Source of the DNA: Photorhabdus australis DSM 17609
GTDB taxonomy: Bacteria; Pseudomonadota; Gammaproteobacteria; Enterobacterales; Enterobacteriaceae
Length of the DNA: 64,000 nucleotides
NCBI RefSeq assembly: GCF_000711895.1
Contig: NZ_JONO01000004.1
Coordinates: 1 to 64,000 of the forward strand
Reading direction: 5' to 3'
The translations under genes were made by a program, and so were the position numbers. The first letter of the stretch is position 1. Every line of letters begins with the position of its first letter. Of the stretch, positions 10,069 through 19,611 are shown one piece after another. The notes under the pieces are model-generated. The model searched no databases. It saw only the letters and a list, made by a program, of their open reading frames with translations, and was not told the origin of the DNA.

Positions 10069-11106
10069 TTAAGGGTGAGCTATAAAGCCAACAGCTTCGT
10101 ACACTTTATCTAGTGTAATTTGGGCACGGGCTTTTGCCTTGGCTGCCCCTTCTGCCATGATTTTATTCAGTAGGGCCTCATCATTGCGGAAATGATAGAA
10201 ACGCTCCTGTAATTCAGTCAACATACCGGAAACAGCATCAGCTACAGCACTTTTTAAATGACCATACATTTGGTTTTCAAATTCAGTTTCCAGTTCAGAA
10301 ATGGTTTTGCCAGTAACGCCAGCCAGGATATCCAATAAGTTAGAAACACCCGGTTTTTGTTCCAAATTGTAACGAACGCGAGGAGGTTCTTCCGAATCTG
10401 TAACTGCACGTTTGATCTTTTTAGCTGCTGATTTTGGGTCTTCCAACAGAGCGATAACATTATTGCGGTTATCATCTGACTTGGACATTTTCTTTTCTGG
10501 GTCTTGCAGAGCCATAACACGAGCGCCACCTGTTGGGATAAATGGCTCTGGTATAGCGAAGATATCGCCATAGATAGCGTTAAATCTCTGAGCGATATCA
10601 CGACTCAGTTCGAGATGTTGTTTTTGATCGATACCGACTGGAACTTGGTTTGTTTGGTATACCAAGATATCTGCAGCCATCAGAACTGGGTAATCAAACA
10701 GGCCAGCGTTGATATTTTCAGCATGACGAGCGGATTTGTCTTTGAACTGAGTCATGCGACTGAGTTCACCGAAATAGGTATAACAGTTTAGTACCCAGCT
10801 TAACTGAGCATGTTGTGGTACATGGGACTGAACAAAAATGGTGCTTTTCTGCGGATTAATACCACAAGCCAGGTAGAGTGCCAGTGTATCTAGAGTACGT
10901 TTTTTCAGTTCTATGGGGTCTTGACGGACAGTAATTGCATGTTGGTCGACGATGCAATAGATGCAGTCATAATCATCCTGCATTTTAACCCACTGACGTA
11001 ATGCTCCCATATAGTTACCGATGGTTAATTCACCGGAAGGTTGTGCGCCGCTGAATACAATAGGTTTTTGGGAGTTTGGTTTTTCAGATACAGTGGGTTC
11101 ATTCAT
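10069..11106 (-). CDS. trpS: tryptophanyl-tRNA synthetase
   Basis: This class I aminoacyl-tRNA synthetase charges tRNA-Trp. Its 345 residues are slightly more than the E. coli enzyme because of an N-terminal extension ([14 protein letters not shown]). The class I signatures are present: [13 protein letters not shown] (HIGH-equivalent TIGN) and KKMSKSDDN (KMSKS). It closes the minus-strand string damX-dam-rpe-gph-trpS and starts 4 nt after the gph stop, so it is cotranscribed with and probably coupled to gph, as in E. coli. Confidence 0.97.
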   Translation of the reverse strand: MNEPTVSEKPNSQKPIVFSGAQPSGELTIGNYMGALRQWVKMQDDYDCIYCIVDQHAITVRQDPIELKKRTLDTLALYLACGINPQKSTIFVQSHVPQHAQLSWVLNCYTYFGELSRMTQFKDKSARHAENINAGLFDYPVLMAADILVYQTNQVPVGIDQKQHLELSRDIAQRFNAIYGDIFAIPEPFIPTGGARVMALQDPEKKMSKSDDNRNNVIALLEDPKSAAKKIKRAVTDSEEPPRVRYNLEQKPGVSNLLDILAGVTGKTISELETEFENQMYGHLKSAVADAVSGMLTELQERFYHFRNDEALLNKIMAEGAAKAKARAQITLDKVYEAVGFIAHP

Positions 11107-11110
11107 TTTA

Positions 11111-11815
11111 TTATGCTTCCTGAAGTTTTAAAGATGAGAGTCCAATTGTGGGTAACAGATCAGAGAAATTCGTTAATATGCAGTCTGGATTGCTTAATGC
11201 AATAGATTCACCGTAGTTATATCCATAGGTTAAACCAACACAAGGGCAACCTGCTGCTTGCGCCGCTAAAATATCATTACGAGAATCACCGACAAAGAGC
11301 AATTCTTCCTTACGTAGTCCGAACGTGCCCATTGTTAGATAAATAGGTGTGGGATGTGGTTTTTTCTCTTTAACATCATCACCACCTAATACCAATGAAA
11401 AGTATTCGCTGATTCCCAAAGAAGCGAGTAGAGGAGCAATAAAAGGTGTGGGTTTATTGGTGATAATACCCATTGGCAAGTTGTGTTTTGCCAGTTCAGT
11501 CAATGTAACTTTGACCTCCGGGAACAGTTGACTACCTGTTGTTACGGTTGTTTCATAGAACTGATCAAATAGCTTACGGATTTCTGTATGTAGTTGTACG
11601 GTCAAGTCGACTTTAGCCCATGTCAATGCGCGTTCAACCATAATGTCTGCGCCGTTACCTACCCAAGCTGTAACTCGTTCTTTTCCCGCAGTAGGGAAAC
11701 CTTTGGCTAACAATGCCTGATCTAGTGCATCAGCTAGACCACCGGCGCTGTCTACTAATGTACCATCTAGATCAAAGGCAACAGCACGGATGCCTTTTAA
11801 TACCTTATTTGCCAT
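11111..11815 (-). CDS. gph: phosphoglycolate phosphatase
   Basis: This HAD-superfamily phosphatase hydrolyses 2-phosphoglycolate, for example from DNA repair of 3'-phosphoglycolate ends. Motif I is [10 protein letters not shown] near the N-terminus, motif II is ITNKPTP, and motif III/IV is KKPHP with [12 protein letters not shown]. The start at [18 protein letters not shown] (11815) gives 234 residues and the family N-terminus. An upstream in-frame start at 11851 would add residues absent from homologues. The chosen start overlaps the end of rpe by 11 nt, which fits operon coupling. Confidence 0.95.
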   Translation of the reverse strand: MANKVLKGIRAVAFDLDGTLVDSAGGLADALDQALLAKGFPTAGKERVTAWVGNGADIMVERALTWAKVDLTVQLHTEIRKLFDQFYETTVTTGSQLFPEVKVTLTELAKHNLPMGIITNKPTPFIAPLLASLGISEYFSLVLGGDDVKEKKPHPTPIYLTMGTFGLRKEELLFVGDSRNDILAAQAAGCPCVGLTYGYNYGESIALSNPDCILTNFSDLLPTIGLSSLKLQEA

Positions 11816-12485
11816 GAGATACCTTTGACAATTCACTACGCATATCATCAATTACTGTTTTGTAATTTGACTGACTGAAAATGGCTGAACCAGCAACGAA
11901 CATATCTGCGCCAGCTGCCGCAGCTTGTGCAATGTTGCTAGTTTTAATACCTCCGTCTACTTCAAGACGAATATCATAGCCGCTTTTATCGATGATTTTA
12001 CGAACCTGACGCAACTTATCCAGTGTCCTTGGAATGAAAGATTGGCCTCCAAAACCAGGATTTACTGACATCAAAAGAATGACGTCCAATTTATCCAGGA
12101 CATAATCAAGATAACTTAATGGTGTTGCAGGATTGAATACTAAGCCAGCTTTACAACCATATTCTTTGATAAGTTGCAGGCTACGATCGATATGTTCACT
12201 GGCTTCTGGATGGAAGGTAATGTAAGTGGCCCCCGCTTTGGCAAAATCAGGGATAATGCGGTCAACCGGCTTAACCATCAGATGGACATCGATCGGTGCA
12301 GTAATGCCATAATTCCGCAGAGCTTGACAGACCATAGGTCCGAACGTCAGGTTAGGAACATAATGGTTGTCCATGACATCAAAGTGAACAACGTCAGCAC
12401 CTGCCGCCAGCACTTCAGCGGTGTCTGCACCCAATCGCGCAAAATCCGCAGATAAAATGGATGGGGCAATCAGAAAATCTTTCAT
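11805..12485 (-). CDS. rpe: ribulose-phosphate 3-epimerase
   Basis: Rpe interconverts ribulose-5-phosphate and xylulose-5-phosphate in the pentose phosphate pathway. The TIM-barrel protein of 226 residues contains the metal-binding [12 protein letters not shown] and DVHLMVKP motifs and the phosphate-binding GGIKTSN and [12 protein letters not shown] motifs. The start [14 protein letters not shown] (12485) follows GGAGAAG and matches E. coli. An upstream in-frame start adds only four residues. It sits between dam and gph, as in other enterics. Confidence 0.97.
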   Translation of the reverse strand: MKDFLIAPSILSADFARLGADTAEVLAAGADVVHFDVMDNHYVPNLTFGPMVCQALRNYGITAPIDVHLMVKPVDRIIPDFAKAGATYITFHPEASEHIDRSLQLIKEYGCKAGLVFNPATPLSYLDYVLDKLDVILLMSVNPGFGGQSFIPRTLDKLRQVRKIIDKSGYDIRLEVDGGIKTSNIAQAAAAGADMFVAGSAIFSQSNYKTVIDDMRSELSKVSHGK

Positions 12486-12546
12486 TATCTTCTCCAAATC
12501 GTTTCTATCATCCCTTAATGGCGAGGCAAAAGGGGGTGGATAAAAG

Positions 12547-13359
12547 TCAGCGATATAATGCCAACAGTTCGTCTACTTTACTGCGAGCAAGAATATTCCT
12601 GCTGATAGTGCGACGCGCTTTGACAATATGAAGTGAAGCCTGATAGTACCATTTTCGTGTCATTGGCGTATCGTGATTGGATATCAAAACAGGAATTGCA
12701 CGTTCTGACGATAACTTAAATGCAATATGTGCCAGATTTTCTTGATCGGTAATGTTAAAACTGTTGGTGTGATACGCCGTAAAGTTTGCGGTTGCTGATA
12801 AAGGAGCATAAGGTGGGTCGCAATAGATAACCGAGCCTTTATGTGCGTTATCCAACGTGTATTGATAGTGCTCACAAATAAAAGTCGCATTTTGAGCTTT
12901 TTCAGCAAACCAATATAATTCTTCTTCAGGAAAATAGGGTTTTTTATAACGGCCAAAAGGTACGTTAAATTTACCATGAGAATTATAACGGCAGAGGCCG
13001 TTGTAACAATGGCGATTGAGGTAAAGGAATAACACGCTGCGGTGGAACGGGTCAGTACTTTGGTTAAATTGTTCCCGTAGCTGATAAAAATGCTCGGCTG
13101 TGTTGTATTCTTGGGTAAATAGAGGGCGTGTATGAACGATAAACTCATTCGCCCTGAATTTTACTGTGTTGTACAGGTTAATAAGGTCACTGTTGATATC
13201 AGCGAGGATGTAAGAATCGTAGTCTGTGTTCAGAAAGACAGAACCTGCGCCAACAAATGGCTCTATCAGACAACTACCGGCTGGCAGATGACGTTTGATA
13301 TCATCTACCAACGGGTATTTTCCACCGGCCCATTTTAAGAAAGCGCGTTTTTTTTTCAT
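12547..13359 (-). CDS. dam: DNA adenine methylase (GATC)
   Basis: Dam transfers methyl groups from S-adenosylmethionine to adenine in GATC, guiding mismatch repair and timing of replication. The 270 residues match the family. FLKWAGGK near the N-terminus is the SAM-binding motif, [10 protein letters not shown] is the FxGxG-type motif, and [10 protein letters not shown] carries the catalytic DPPY tetrad. It follows damX with an 84-nt gap in the same operon order as E. coli. This is a housekeeping Dam, not a phage or restriction-linked orphan, judging by context. Confidence 0.97.
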   Translation of the reverse strand: MKKKRAFLKWAGGKYPLVDDIKRHLPAGSCLIEPFVGAGSVFLNTDYDSYILADINSDLINLYNTVKFRANEFIVHTRPLFTQEYNTAEHFYQLREQFNQSTDPFHRSVLFLYLNRHCYNGLCRYNSHGKFNVPFGRYKKPYFPEEELYWFAEKAQNATFICEHYQYTLDNAHKGSVIYCDPPYAPLSATANFTAYHTNSFNITDQENLAHIAFKLSSERAIPVLISNHDTPMTRKWYYQASLHIVKARRTISRNILARSKVDELLALYR

Positions 13360-13443
13360 GCTGTCAATTAATTACTCAATCATTCCAGAGCCGCAGATTG
13401 TACTCTGTTTAGGACAGCATATCAGCGCCTAATAAATATTGTT

Positions 13444-14364
13444 TTATTTTCTTAGGTCTTGTTGCACTTGCTGCATTGTTCTGACCCAAGGTTTTTTCGC
13501 CTGAACTTCGTCTGGCAGGGATAAAACAGCCCGTTTAGCTTCAGAAACAGAGCGGTAATCACCGTGAATCAGGACAAACCAAGTTTTCGCATTACGTTTG
13601 GTTTCGTAAACTTTGTAGTGGGTGAGGTTATTTTTCTTAGCGAAAGCAGTCAGTGTGTCTGAACGACTGGCACTGCTTAATTGCAAAGTGTAGTGGCTTG
13701 CCGGAGTTTTCAGCAGATTATTGTCAGTGTTGGCTACATTACTTTTATTATTAGTATGACTTGTGGATAGTTTTGATTTAGTTGATTCCTCGGGTTTCAG
13801 TGGATGGATATTTTCCGGTTTCTGTTGTACCGCAGGTGGTGGTGTTATTGTTTGTGGTTGCTGGGTTTTGTTCAGGTTCTGCACTGCATGATTTATATTG
13901 CTTTGTTGCTGAGTCAAAACATCAGGAATATTGCCAGATAATTCAATTTGTTGATTTTCGCTGCTGTTAACTTGAGACTGTTGCGGGTGAGTTGGGGTTC
14001 CACTGACTGGAGGAACATTAATTTCCTGTGGTCTGTTAATTGTATCTGTGGTGGTATTTTCTGATGTTACAGATTGACTGTGATCGTCCTTTTGGGATGA
14101 TGAACTTGATAAATCAATATTTCTCTCTGCAACATTGGGTGATTGTTGTTTTTCATGTTCAGTTGGTGCTTTTAAAGCGGAGCTGATAGTAATAATCAGT
14201 AGTAGTAACACCAAAATTCCAACACCGATCATCATTTGTTGGCGTGAGACTGCAAACTTGGGTTTGTTTAATTGCTGACGTGATCGTGAAGGGCGGCGAT
14301 CTGAAGTGTCTGGTCTAAACTCGTTATCTGCCCTTTGCTCGTTTTCCGATTTGAATTCGTCCAT
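13444..14364 (-). CDS. damX: cell-division protein DamX (SPOR domain)
   Basis: DamX is a bitopic inner-membrane protein that binds septal peptidoglycan. The 306-residue reading from ATG 14364 is preferred because GGAGGG precedes it and MDEFKSENEQR resembles other DamX N-termini. A charged cytoplasmic region of about 45 residues leads to one membrane segment (MMIGVGILVLLLLIITI). A long Q/N/P/T-rich periplasmic linker follows, then a C-terminal SPOR domain of about 80 residues beginning ASHYTLQLSSAS. It is shorter than E. coli DamX (428) because of the linker. It lies between aroB and dam. Confidence 0.92.
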   Translation of the reverse strand: MDEFKSENEQRADNEFRPDTSDRRPSRSRQQLNKPKFAVSRQQMMIGVGILVLLLLIITISSALKAPTEHEKQQSPNVAERNIDLSSSSSQKDDHSQSVTSENTTTDTINRPQEINVPPVSGTPTHPQQSQVNSSENQQIELSGNIPDVLTQQQSNINHAVQNLNKTQQPQTITPPPAVQQKPENIHPLKPEESTKSKLSTSHTNNKSNVANTDNNLLKTPASHYTLQLSSASRSDTLTAFAKKNNLTHYKVYETKRNAKTWFVLIHGDYRSVSEAKRAVLSLPDEVQAKKPWVRTMQQVQQDLRK

Positions 14365-14514
14365 ATGCCCTCCAAACAGAGCTAATACTGCCAATTGCAA
14401 TTAAAGTCGGTCCGGTAAGTTGACCCAACTAGAATGAATGAAAGTTTGTGACAAAGCAGTTATTTTATGACACATCCACCGGATGTATGCAAAAAACATT
14501 TAATTTATTGATAA

Positions 14515-15615
14515 TCACACACTCTCAGAGGGTAAACACTGACGAACAGCTTCAAGAACGCAATCATGTTCAATATCTGAGCGTAGACTAGCTTTGCCGA
14601 TTGCAGTTGGAAGAATCAGATGTAATTTCCCTGCCGTAACTTTCTTATCTCGCATCATATGCGGAAGATAGGTTTCTGGTGACATGTTCTGTGGTCCGTG
14701 TACAGGTAGATTTGCCCTTTTCAACAATCGGATAATACGTTGAGTATCCTGCTCAGAGAAATCCCTTGCGAGCTGGGCTGTTCTTGCCGCCATAACTATT
14801 CCGGCAGCAACAGCCTCTCCGTGTAGCCAAACGCCATATCCCATTTCTGTTTCAATTGCGTGCCCAAATGTATGACCAAGATTTAGCAGAGCACGTAGAC
14901 CACTTAATTCTTTTTCATCTGCTGCGACAACTTCTGCTTTCAATTCACAACAACGACGGATGCAGTAAGCCATTGCTTTGTTGTCGAGGGCTAGCAGTTT
15001 ATCCATATTATCTTCAAGCCAGCTAAAAAATGCACTGTCAAGAATGATACCGTACTTAATTACCTCAGCCAGGCCCGAAGAGAGTTCGCGGGCTGGAAGC
15101 GTTTGCAGGCAATTGAGATCAACTATCACAGAAATTGGCTGATAGAATGCACCTATCATATTTTTGCCAAGAGGATGGTTTACTGCGGTTTTTCCTCCAA
15201 CAGAAGAATCAACCTGAGCGAGAAGGGTGGTAGGAATCTGAATAAAATGGACACCACGTTGATAACAGGCAGCGGCAAAACCAGTCAAATCACCGATTAC
15301 GCCGCCACCGAGAGCGATAAGCGTTGTATCTCGTCCGTGGTTATTTTCCAACAGAGCCGAGAATACATCGTCTAATATGGAAAGAGATTTGTACTGTTCA
15401 CCATCAGGCAGAATAATTTCATCTACCCGAACCCCGGCTTGCTGCAAAGTGGCTTTTACTTTTGCCAAATACAGTGGAGCCAGCGTTTGATTTGTCACCA
15501 GCATAACCTGCTGGCCTGCTTTTAGTGGTGCAAAAGCAGAAGGATCATCAAACAATCCTTTTGCAATGGTAATGGGGTAGCTACGCTCCCCTAAAGTAAC
15601 GATGATCTTTTCCAT
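14515..15615 (-). CDS. aroB: 3-dehydroquinate synthase
   Basis: This is the second enzyme of the shikimate pathway, converting DAHP to 3-dehydroquinate. The 366-residue protein has the NAD-binding [16 protein letters not shown] motif and the lysine-rich substrate loop in [21 protein letters not shown]. The zinc ligands sit in the [22 protein letters not shown] and LHGEAVAAG contexts. It follows aroK by 46 nt, and damX follows it, so the cluster is probably transcribed from the aroK promoter. Confidence 0.97.
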   Translation of the reverse strand: MEKIIVTLGERSYPITIAKGLFDDPSAFAPLKAGQQVMLVTNQTLAPLYLAKVKATLQQAGVRVDEIILPDGEQYKSLSILDDVFSALLENNHGRDTTLIALGGGVIGDLTGFAAACYQRGVHFIQIPTTLLAQVDSSVGGKTAVNHPLGKNMIGAFYQPISVIVDLNCLQTLPARELSSGLAEVIKYGIILDSAFFSWLEDNMDKLLALDNKAMAYCIRRCCELKAEVVAADEKELSGLRALLNLGHTFGHAIETEMGYGVWLHGEAVAAGIVMAARTAQLARDFSEQDTQRIIRLLKRANLPVHGPQNMSPETYLPHMMRDKKVTAGKLHLILPTAIGKASLRSDIEHDCVLEAVRQCLPSESV

Positions 15616-15661
15616 AGCAGCCTTAGCCTTAATTATTTATCGCTGTGTAGACTTGCCTGAA

Positions 15662-16183
15662 TCAATTTTTTTCCAATAACTCGATGATTTGGTTAGCAAC
15701 AACTTTTGCACTTTGTTCATCGGTCCGGATAGTGACATCAGCAATTTCCTCATACAGAGGATTACGTTCGTCCGCTAAATTTTCTAAAACTTCACGTGCT
15801 GGGGCATCAACTTGAAGTAAAGGACGTTTTTTATCGCGTTGGGTACGAGCTAACTGTTTTTCAATGGTGGTTTCCAAGTAGACTACGACACCACGGGCAG
15901 ACAGACGATTTCGGGTTTCTCTGGATTTTACAGAGCCTCCACCAGTCGCCAGTACAATGCCTTGTTTTTCAGTGAGTTCGTTGATCACTTTTTCTTCGCG
16001 TTCGCGGAAGCCTTCTTCGCCTTCCACATCGAATACCCAGCCCACGTCAGCTCCGGTACGTCGCTCAATTTCTTGATCGGAGTCATAAAACTCCATATTG
16101 AGTTGCTGAGCTAACTGACGACCAATAGTGCTTTTGCCGGCACCCATAGGTCCAACCAGAAAGATATTACGTTTCTCTGCCAT
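15662..16183 (-). CDS. aroK: shikimate kinase I
   Basis: AroK phosphorylates shikimate at O-3. Its 173 residues match E. coli AroK. The Walker A motif GPMGAGKST is at residues 11-19, and the shikimate-binding [11 protein letters not shown] and TGGGSV motifs follow. It is the first gene of the aroK-aroB-damX-dam-rpe-gph-trpS string on the minus strand. Confidence 0.97.
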   Translation of the reverse strand: MAEKRNIFLVGPMGAGKSTIGRQLAQQLNMEFYDSDQEIERRTGADVGWVFDVEGEEGFREREEKVINELTEKQGIVLATGGGSVKSRETRNRLSARGVVVYLETTIEKQLARTQRDKKRPLLQVDAPAREVLENLADERNPLYEEIADVTIRTDEQSAKVVANQIIELLEKN

Positions 16184-16550
16184 GTTTTTGGTATTACTAA
16201 GACTATTCGTTAATGATAACCCGCCCCGCTAATCAAATCAGCAGCGGGACCTAAACTGAAACCTCATGAGCGGTAATGTGAGATCAGATGAGAAAATTAT
16301 CTCAGTTCACCAGCCAGTTTTGCAACTATATAAATCAACGATGAGCTTCCTGTAACAGAAGCCCTGGTTTTATTGGCTTATTATTGTGATGTTAACCCGA
16401 CCACTCAATTAGCTAACTCTTGTATGCTAAATCGGACTCAGCGTCAAATCTATAAACAGGGTTAGCTGAAAAAATCTGCGTATGATCATACTGAATAGTT
16501 GGAGTTTTTATTTTCAATTCATTGATATAACGACTTTATTTTTTATTTGA
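16184..16550. promoter_or_regulatory. spacer between hofQ and aroK; aroK promoter region
   Basis: These 367 nt contain no gene. A hairpin with CCCGCT (16225-16230) and AGCGGG (16243-16248) lies about 40-65 nt before the aroK start and would sit in its leader mRNA. No clear terminator for hofQ is visible apart from the T/A-rich 16507-16550. Confidence 0.45.
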
Positions 16551-17585
16551 TTAAATATCCATCAGTTGAGGTGTGATAAATATTATCAGCTCCCGACGGC
16601 TGTGTTTATGACCTTTTTGATCAAATAGCGAACCGAGTAGAGGGATGTCTGATAGATAGGGCACTTTCTGAGTTTTCTCACCTTTTTTTTGTTGAAAAAT
16701 CCCCCCGAGAATGAGTGTTTCACCATTTTTTACAGTAACTTGAGTCATTATTTCCTGTTTGTCGATGGTCAGGTTTTCACCTCCGCCCTGACTTATTGAG
16801 ATCCCTGGCATATTTTGACTAATTTTTAGAGAGAGTCTAATTTTGTCTTGTCTAAGTATATGGGGTGTGACTTCCATTCCCAGTACGGCTTCTTTAAATT
16901 GCACAGTACTTTTCTCTTTTTCCTGACTAACATAGGGGATATCCGAGCCTTGTTTAATGCTAGCTAACTGTTGATGTGAGGCTGTCAATCTTGGGCTAGC
17001 GATAATATCCAGGAGGTTTTCTTGTTCCAGGGCGCTAAGTTCCAGCTCTAGTAAACTGGTATGGATACGGGCAATATTAAGCGCAAATCGATGCATATTG
17101 TCATTAGCTGCTTGGTTGATATTGAGGCGATTTATACCTGTTGATGTATTAAGTTGTTCACCTATCGGCATTCCCCAATAAATTCCCAGTTCATGTAATG
17201 CTTCTCTGCTGCTAGTCACAATATGCGCAGTAATCTGCACTTGTTGCTGTGGGGTATCTATTTCTTTCAGCCAATTTTTTATCTGGGCGATTGCGATGGG
17301 AGTATCTTGTAAAATTAGGCTGTTAGTTTCAGGATCAAAATCAATTTTGCCCTCTTTTGTCATTAGCGCAGGTGTATTTTGTCTGAGATTAAGGGCAATT
17401 CTTTCCGCATCTGCATAATGTAATGTCGTTGCAATGTGTTGAATTTCAGTATCATAGATTGATTGATCAATTAGTTCAGTTGGTTGTTCTTCTGGCTCTC
17501 TTATCGGGGGAGTAAAGGGATTTCTTATTTCTGCAACACAAATAACGGGCAGAAAAATGATAAATAGGATGAATTTTTTAGTCAT
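16551..17585 (-). CDS. hofQ: secretin-like HofQ, apparently a HofP-HofQ deletion fusion
   Basis: HofQ is the outer-membrane secretin of the Hof DNA-uptake/type IV pilus-like system, used in E. coli to take up DNA as nutrient. The 344-residue protein keeps the N1-like domain (about 45-115) and the C-terminal secretin domain, with motifs LDIIASPRLTASHQ, VTVKNGETLILGGIF and RRELIIFITPQ. E. coli HofQ has 412 residues with an N-terminal STN domain, and that domain is missing here. Instead the signal peptide is followed by IRNPFTPPIREP, which resembles the start of mature HofP/PilP (RDPF-type motif). No separate hofP exists between hofO and hofQ. The ATG at 17585 follows AGGA; an in-frame start 12 nt earlier is possible. 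It overlaps hofO by 8 nt. Confidence 0.85.
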   Translation of the reverse strand: MTKKFILFIIFLPVICVAEIRNPFTPPIREPEEQPTELIDQSIYDTEIQHIATTLHYADAERIALNLRQNTPALMTKEGKIDFDPETNSLILQDTPIAIAQIKNWLKEIDTPQQQVQITAHIVTSSREALHELGIYWGMPIGEQLNTSTGINRLNINQAANDNMHRFALNIARIHTSLLELELSALEQENLLDIIASPRLTASHQQLASIKQGSDIPYVSQEKEKSTVQFKEAVLGMEVTPHILRQDKIRLSLKISQNMPGISISQGGGENLTIDKQEIMTQVTVKNGETLILGGIFQQKKGEKTQKVPYLSDIPLLGSLFDQKGHKHSRRELIIFITPQLMDI

Positions 17586-18123
17586 AAAGTTCCTCATATG
17601 AGGTTTCTGACAAGGTCATTTTGACATTTAGAAACTCGCCTGACGCTGAAACAGAAAACTGTTTAATTAGCAGCGGTGGATATAACGCTTGTAGTGCGTC
17701 AAGGAAATCCAACATTTGTTCGTAATTTAAATAAATCATTATTTGCCAAAGCGTTTTGTCCCCTTCTTTCTTACGTTGCCACTCAAGAACTTGTCCACCA
17801 GAATTGATTAATGGTTGTTGCAGTTGTTTTACTGCGGAAATTTTCACGGCATTCTGTGATGGCTTACTCAGTTCATTTTCTATTTGATGTATGTTTTGTT
17901 GTATATTTTCCAACAGAGGTAATTGATTTAGTCGATCATTAGTTGATTTTGTATTAATTTCTTGGGCTGCTATTTCCTGTGTCAGATTAATTTCCTGTTC
18001 ATTTCTCTCTTGCCAGAAGAAAAGATAAAACAGGATTAGAAATGGGATAATGATCGCTTGCTGCCAAATAAAGAGCAGCAAGGCTGGTTTGGCAAACCAC
18101 CATAGATAATCACTTTTTATCAT
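17578..18123 (-). CDS. hofO: HofO, PilO-like inner-membrane assembly protein
   Basis: The protein of 181 residues has one N-terminal membrane segment (about 14-34), then a coiled-coil rich in N/Q/E, then a small alpha/beta domain ending LNVKMTLSETSYEELYD. This is the layout of PilO/HofO proteins, which pair with HofN in the inner-membrane platform of type IV pilus-like machines. Identification rests mainly on position between hofN and hofQ. The start MIKSDYLWW (18123) overlaps the end of hofN by 14 nt; an in-frame start at 18153 is less likely. Confidence 0.75.
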   Translation of the reverse strand: MIKSDYLWWFAKPALLLFIWQQAIIIPFLILFYLFFWQERNEQEINLTQEIAAQEINTKSTNDRLNQLPLLENIQQNIHQIENELSKPSQNAVKISAVKQLQQPLINSGGQVLEWQRKKEGDKTLWQIMIYLNYEQMLDFLDALQALYPPLLIKQFSVSASGEFLNVKMTLSETSYEELYD

Positions 18124-18664
18124 CGAATATCTCCGTCTGCCAATTAGCGTCAATAATAAACTGCCTGATTTGTTGCTCGGTTGTGGTCATTTTTTTTAGT
18201 TGAATTTCAGAAAGTTGTTCGTTGTTTTCAAGATTATCTAGCAGAGATGTCATACTGGAATAATCCAGACTATTAGCAACCAGTTTCAATTGACCTGCAT
18301 GGTCATCGAAAGCTGTCAGCCAACTCCCTTCCGGAAGTAAATTCGGTAGTTGATTGAATAATTTCAAATGTTGCTGATTCTGTTTCAGCCGTGTTTGTTG
18401 TTGCTTTAATTTATAGGCTAGCTTGTTGTGAAGATTGAATGCTTTTTCTGTCTGAGTTATTTGTTGTTGCAAATGTAATTGCTGCTGGTTGAGTTGTTGC
18501 AGTTGCCTTTGATGCTGGTTAATCGTTTCTTGTTGTTTAAAAGAGAGCCAAATAAATACGATTAGCCACAATATCAATTGCAGTAAGAGAAGAATAACCC
18601 ACCAGCGATAGCGATGTTTCAGCCGGGTTTGTCGCCAGGGTAGAAAATTAACTTGATACATCAT
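18110..18664 (-). CDS. hofN: HofN, PilN-like inner-membrane assembly protein
   Basis: The 184-residue protein begins with YQVNFLPWRQTRLKHR, the short cytoplasmic PilN signature (INLLPWR-like) that contacts PilM/HofM. A membrane segment (about 21-43) and a strikingly glutamine-rich coiled-coil (about 45-110) follow, then a ferredoxin-like domain. It overlaps hofM by 4 nt and hofO by 14 nt, so the hofMNOQ genes form one tightly packed operon. Confidence 0.82.
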   Translation of the reverse strand: MMYQVNFLPWRQTRLKHRYRWWVILLLLQLILWLIVFIWLSFKQQETINQHQRQLQQLNQQQLHLQQQITQTEKAFNLHNKLAYKLKQQQTRLKQNQQHLKLFNQLPNLLPEGSWLTAFDDHAGQLKLVANSLDYSSMTSLLDNLENNEQLSEIQLKKMTTTEQQIRQFIIDANWQTEIFDDKK

Positions 18665-19491
18665 TTATCATCCGGTCTGAGTGCTAAACCACCGGCTATC
18701 ACATATTCCATTAGGTGAATTGGAAGCGGGGGATGATAGTGACGGAATGCTGCCAGCATGTCCCAGGAGCAGGTTCCTTCAGGTAGAGCTTCCTGCTGGA
18801 AGCTGCTGTAATAAATATGTTTTTCAGTGATGGATGAGGCAGGTAATTGGCTAATAACTTGTTGTGGAGAAACCGCTGTATTTGCGGATACCAGATCATA
18901 AGCAAAAGGCGTATTGACAGGAGATACCCATAACCAACCAGATTGTTGCCTATGTAACAACCAACAATTAATTGGAACGCCAGAATATTGTGCCATATAG
19001 CGTAGAGCACAAGGCGCAATGTCAATGGCATCTGGGAATATGCCAGCCTGTGCAAGACATTGTAGCCAGAGGTCTAGATCTTTCTGGCGAGCTGCGCTGA
19101 TATAGGCATTTTGCTCAATAATACGATAATCCAATGTCAGTTCACGGGTGTTAAAGGGAAATTGTTTTTCGGCACTGGCATTGATAAACCAACTTTGTTC
19201 TGGCTCTTTAAGGCTAATATCTGGAGGTAAAACAAGATTCCGTTGCAACGTTTGTTGCACAGGTAGGGCGAGTCTGAAACTGATTTTTTTAGGTAATTTC
19301 TGCCTCCATTGATTTAAAATGTCACGTAATATTTCTGGTCGTTGTAAACGACCTTCTGGCATAACCTCATCAGGTAAAAGATATTGCCAGCAATGGCGAA
19401 GCTGCCAACCATCACGGCGTTTTATGGCTGCGACGGCACGAACGATGCCATTTTGGATGTCCAAGCCGACATACCATTTTGGTGAGTGCAT
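18661..19491 (-). CDS. hofM: HofM, PilM-like cytoplasmic ATPase-fold protein
   Basis: The 276-residue protein has a weak actin-like (PilM/FtsA) start, WYVGLDIQNGIVRAVAAIKR, where phosphate-1 would lie. It also has PilM-like stretches (QFPFNTRELTLDYRI and DAIDIAPCALRYMAQ). It would bind the HofN tail on the cytoplasmic face. The start at 19491 follows GGAG; an in-frame start 15 nt upstream is possible. It is the first gene of the hof operon, divergent from mrcA as in E. coli. Confidence 0.8.
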   Translation of the reverse strand: MHSPKWYVGLDIQNGIVRAVAAIKRRDGWQLRHCWQYLLPDEVMPEGRLQRPEILRDILNQWRQKLPKKISFRLALPVQQTLQRNLVLPPDISLKEPEQSWFINASAEKQFPFNTRELTLDYRIIEQNAYISAARQKDLDLWLQCLAQAGIFPDAIDIAPCALRYMAQYSGVPINCWLLHRQQSGWLWVSPVNTPFAYDLVSANTAVSPQQVISQLPASSITEKHIYYSSFQQEALPEGTCSWDMLAAFRHYHPPLPIHLMEYVIAGGLALRPDDK

Positions 19492-19611
19492 ATTGGCGAT
19501 CTCCATATCAGTAATTTTAATAAAAGACCATATTCAAGGTGTTGTGTAACCTTTATACTACGCGCCAATTGTTTATAAACCACCCAACTAACGTGGCATG
19601 GGAAATTTCAG

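Noticed and set aside
9808-10113. Plus-strand frame between the autotransporter and trpS, with AGGAGA before an internal ATG at 9915
   Set aside because: It reads across the autotransporter terminator, the hairpin repeat and the end of trpS. The tail has no protein-like conservation that I recognise.
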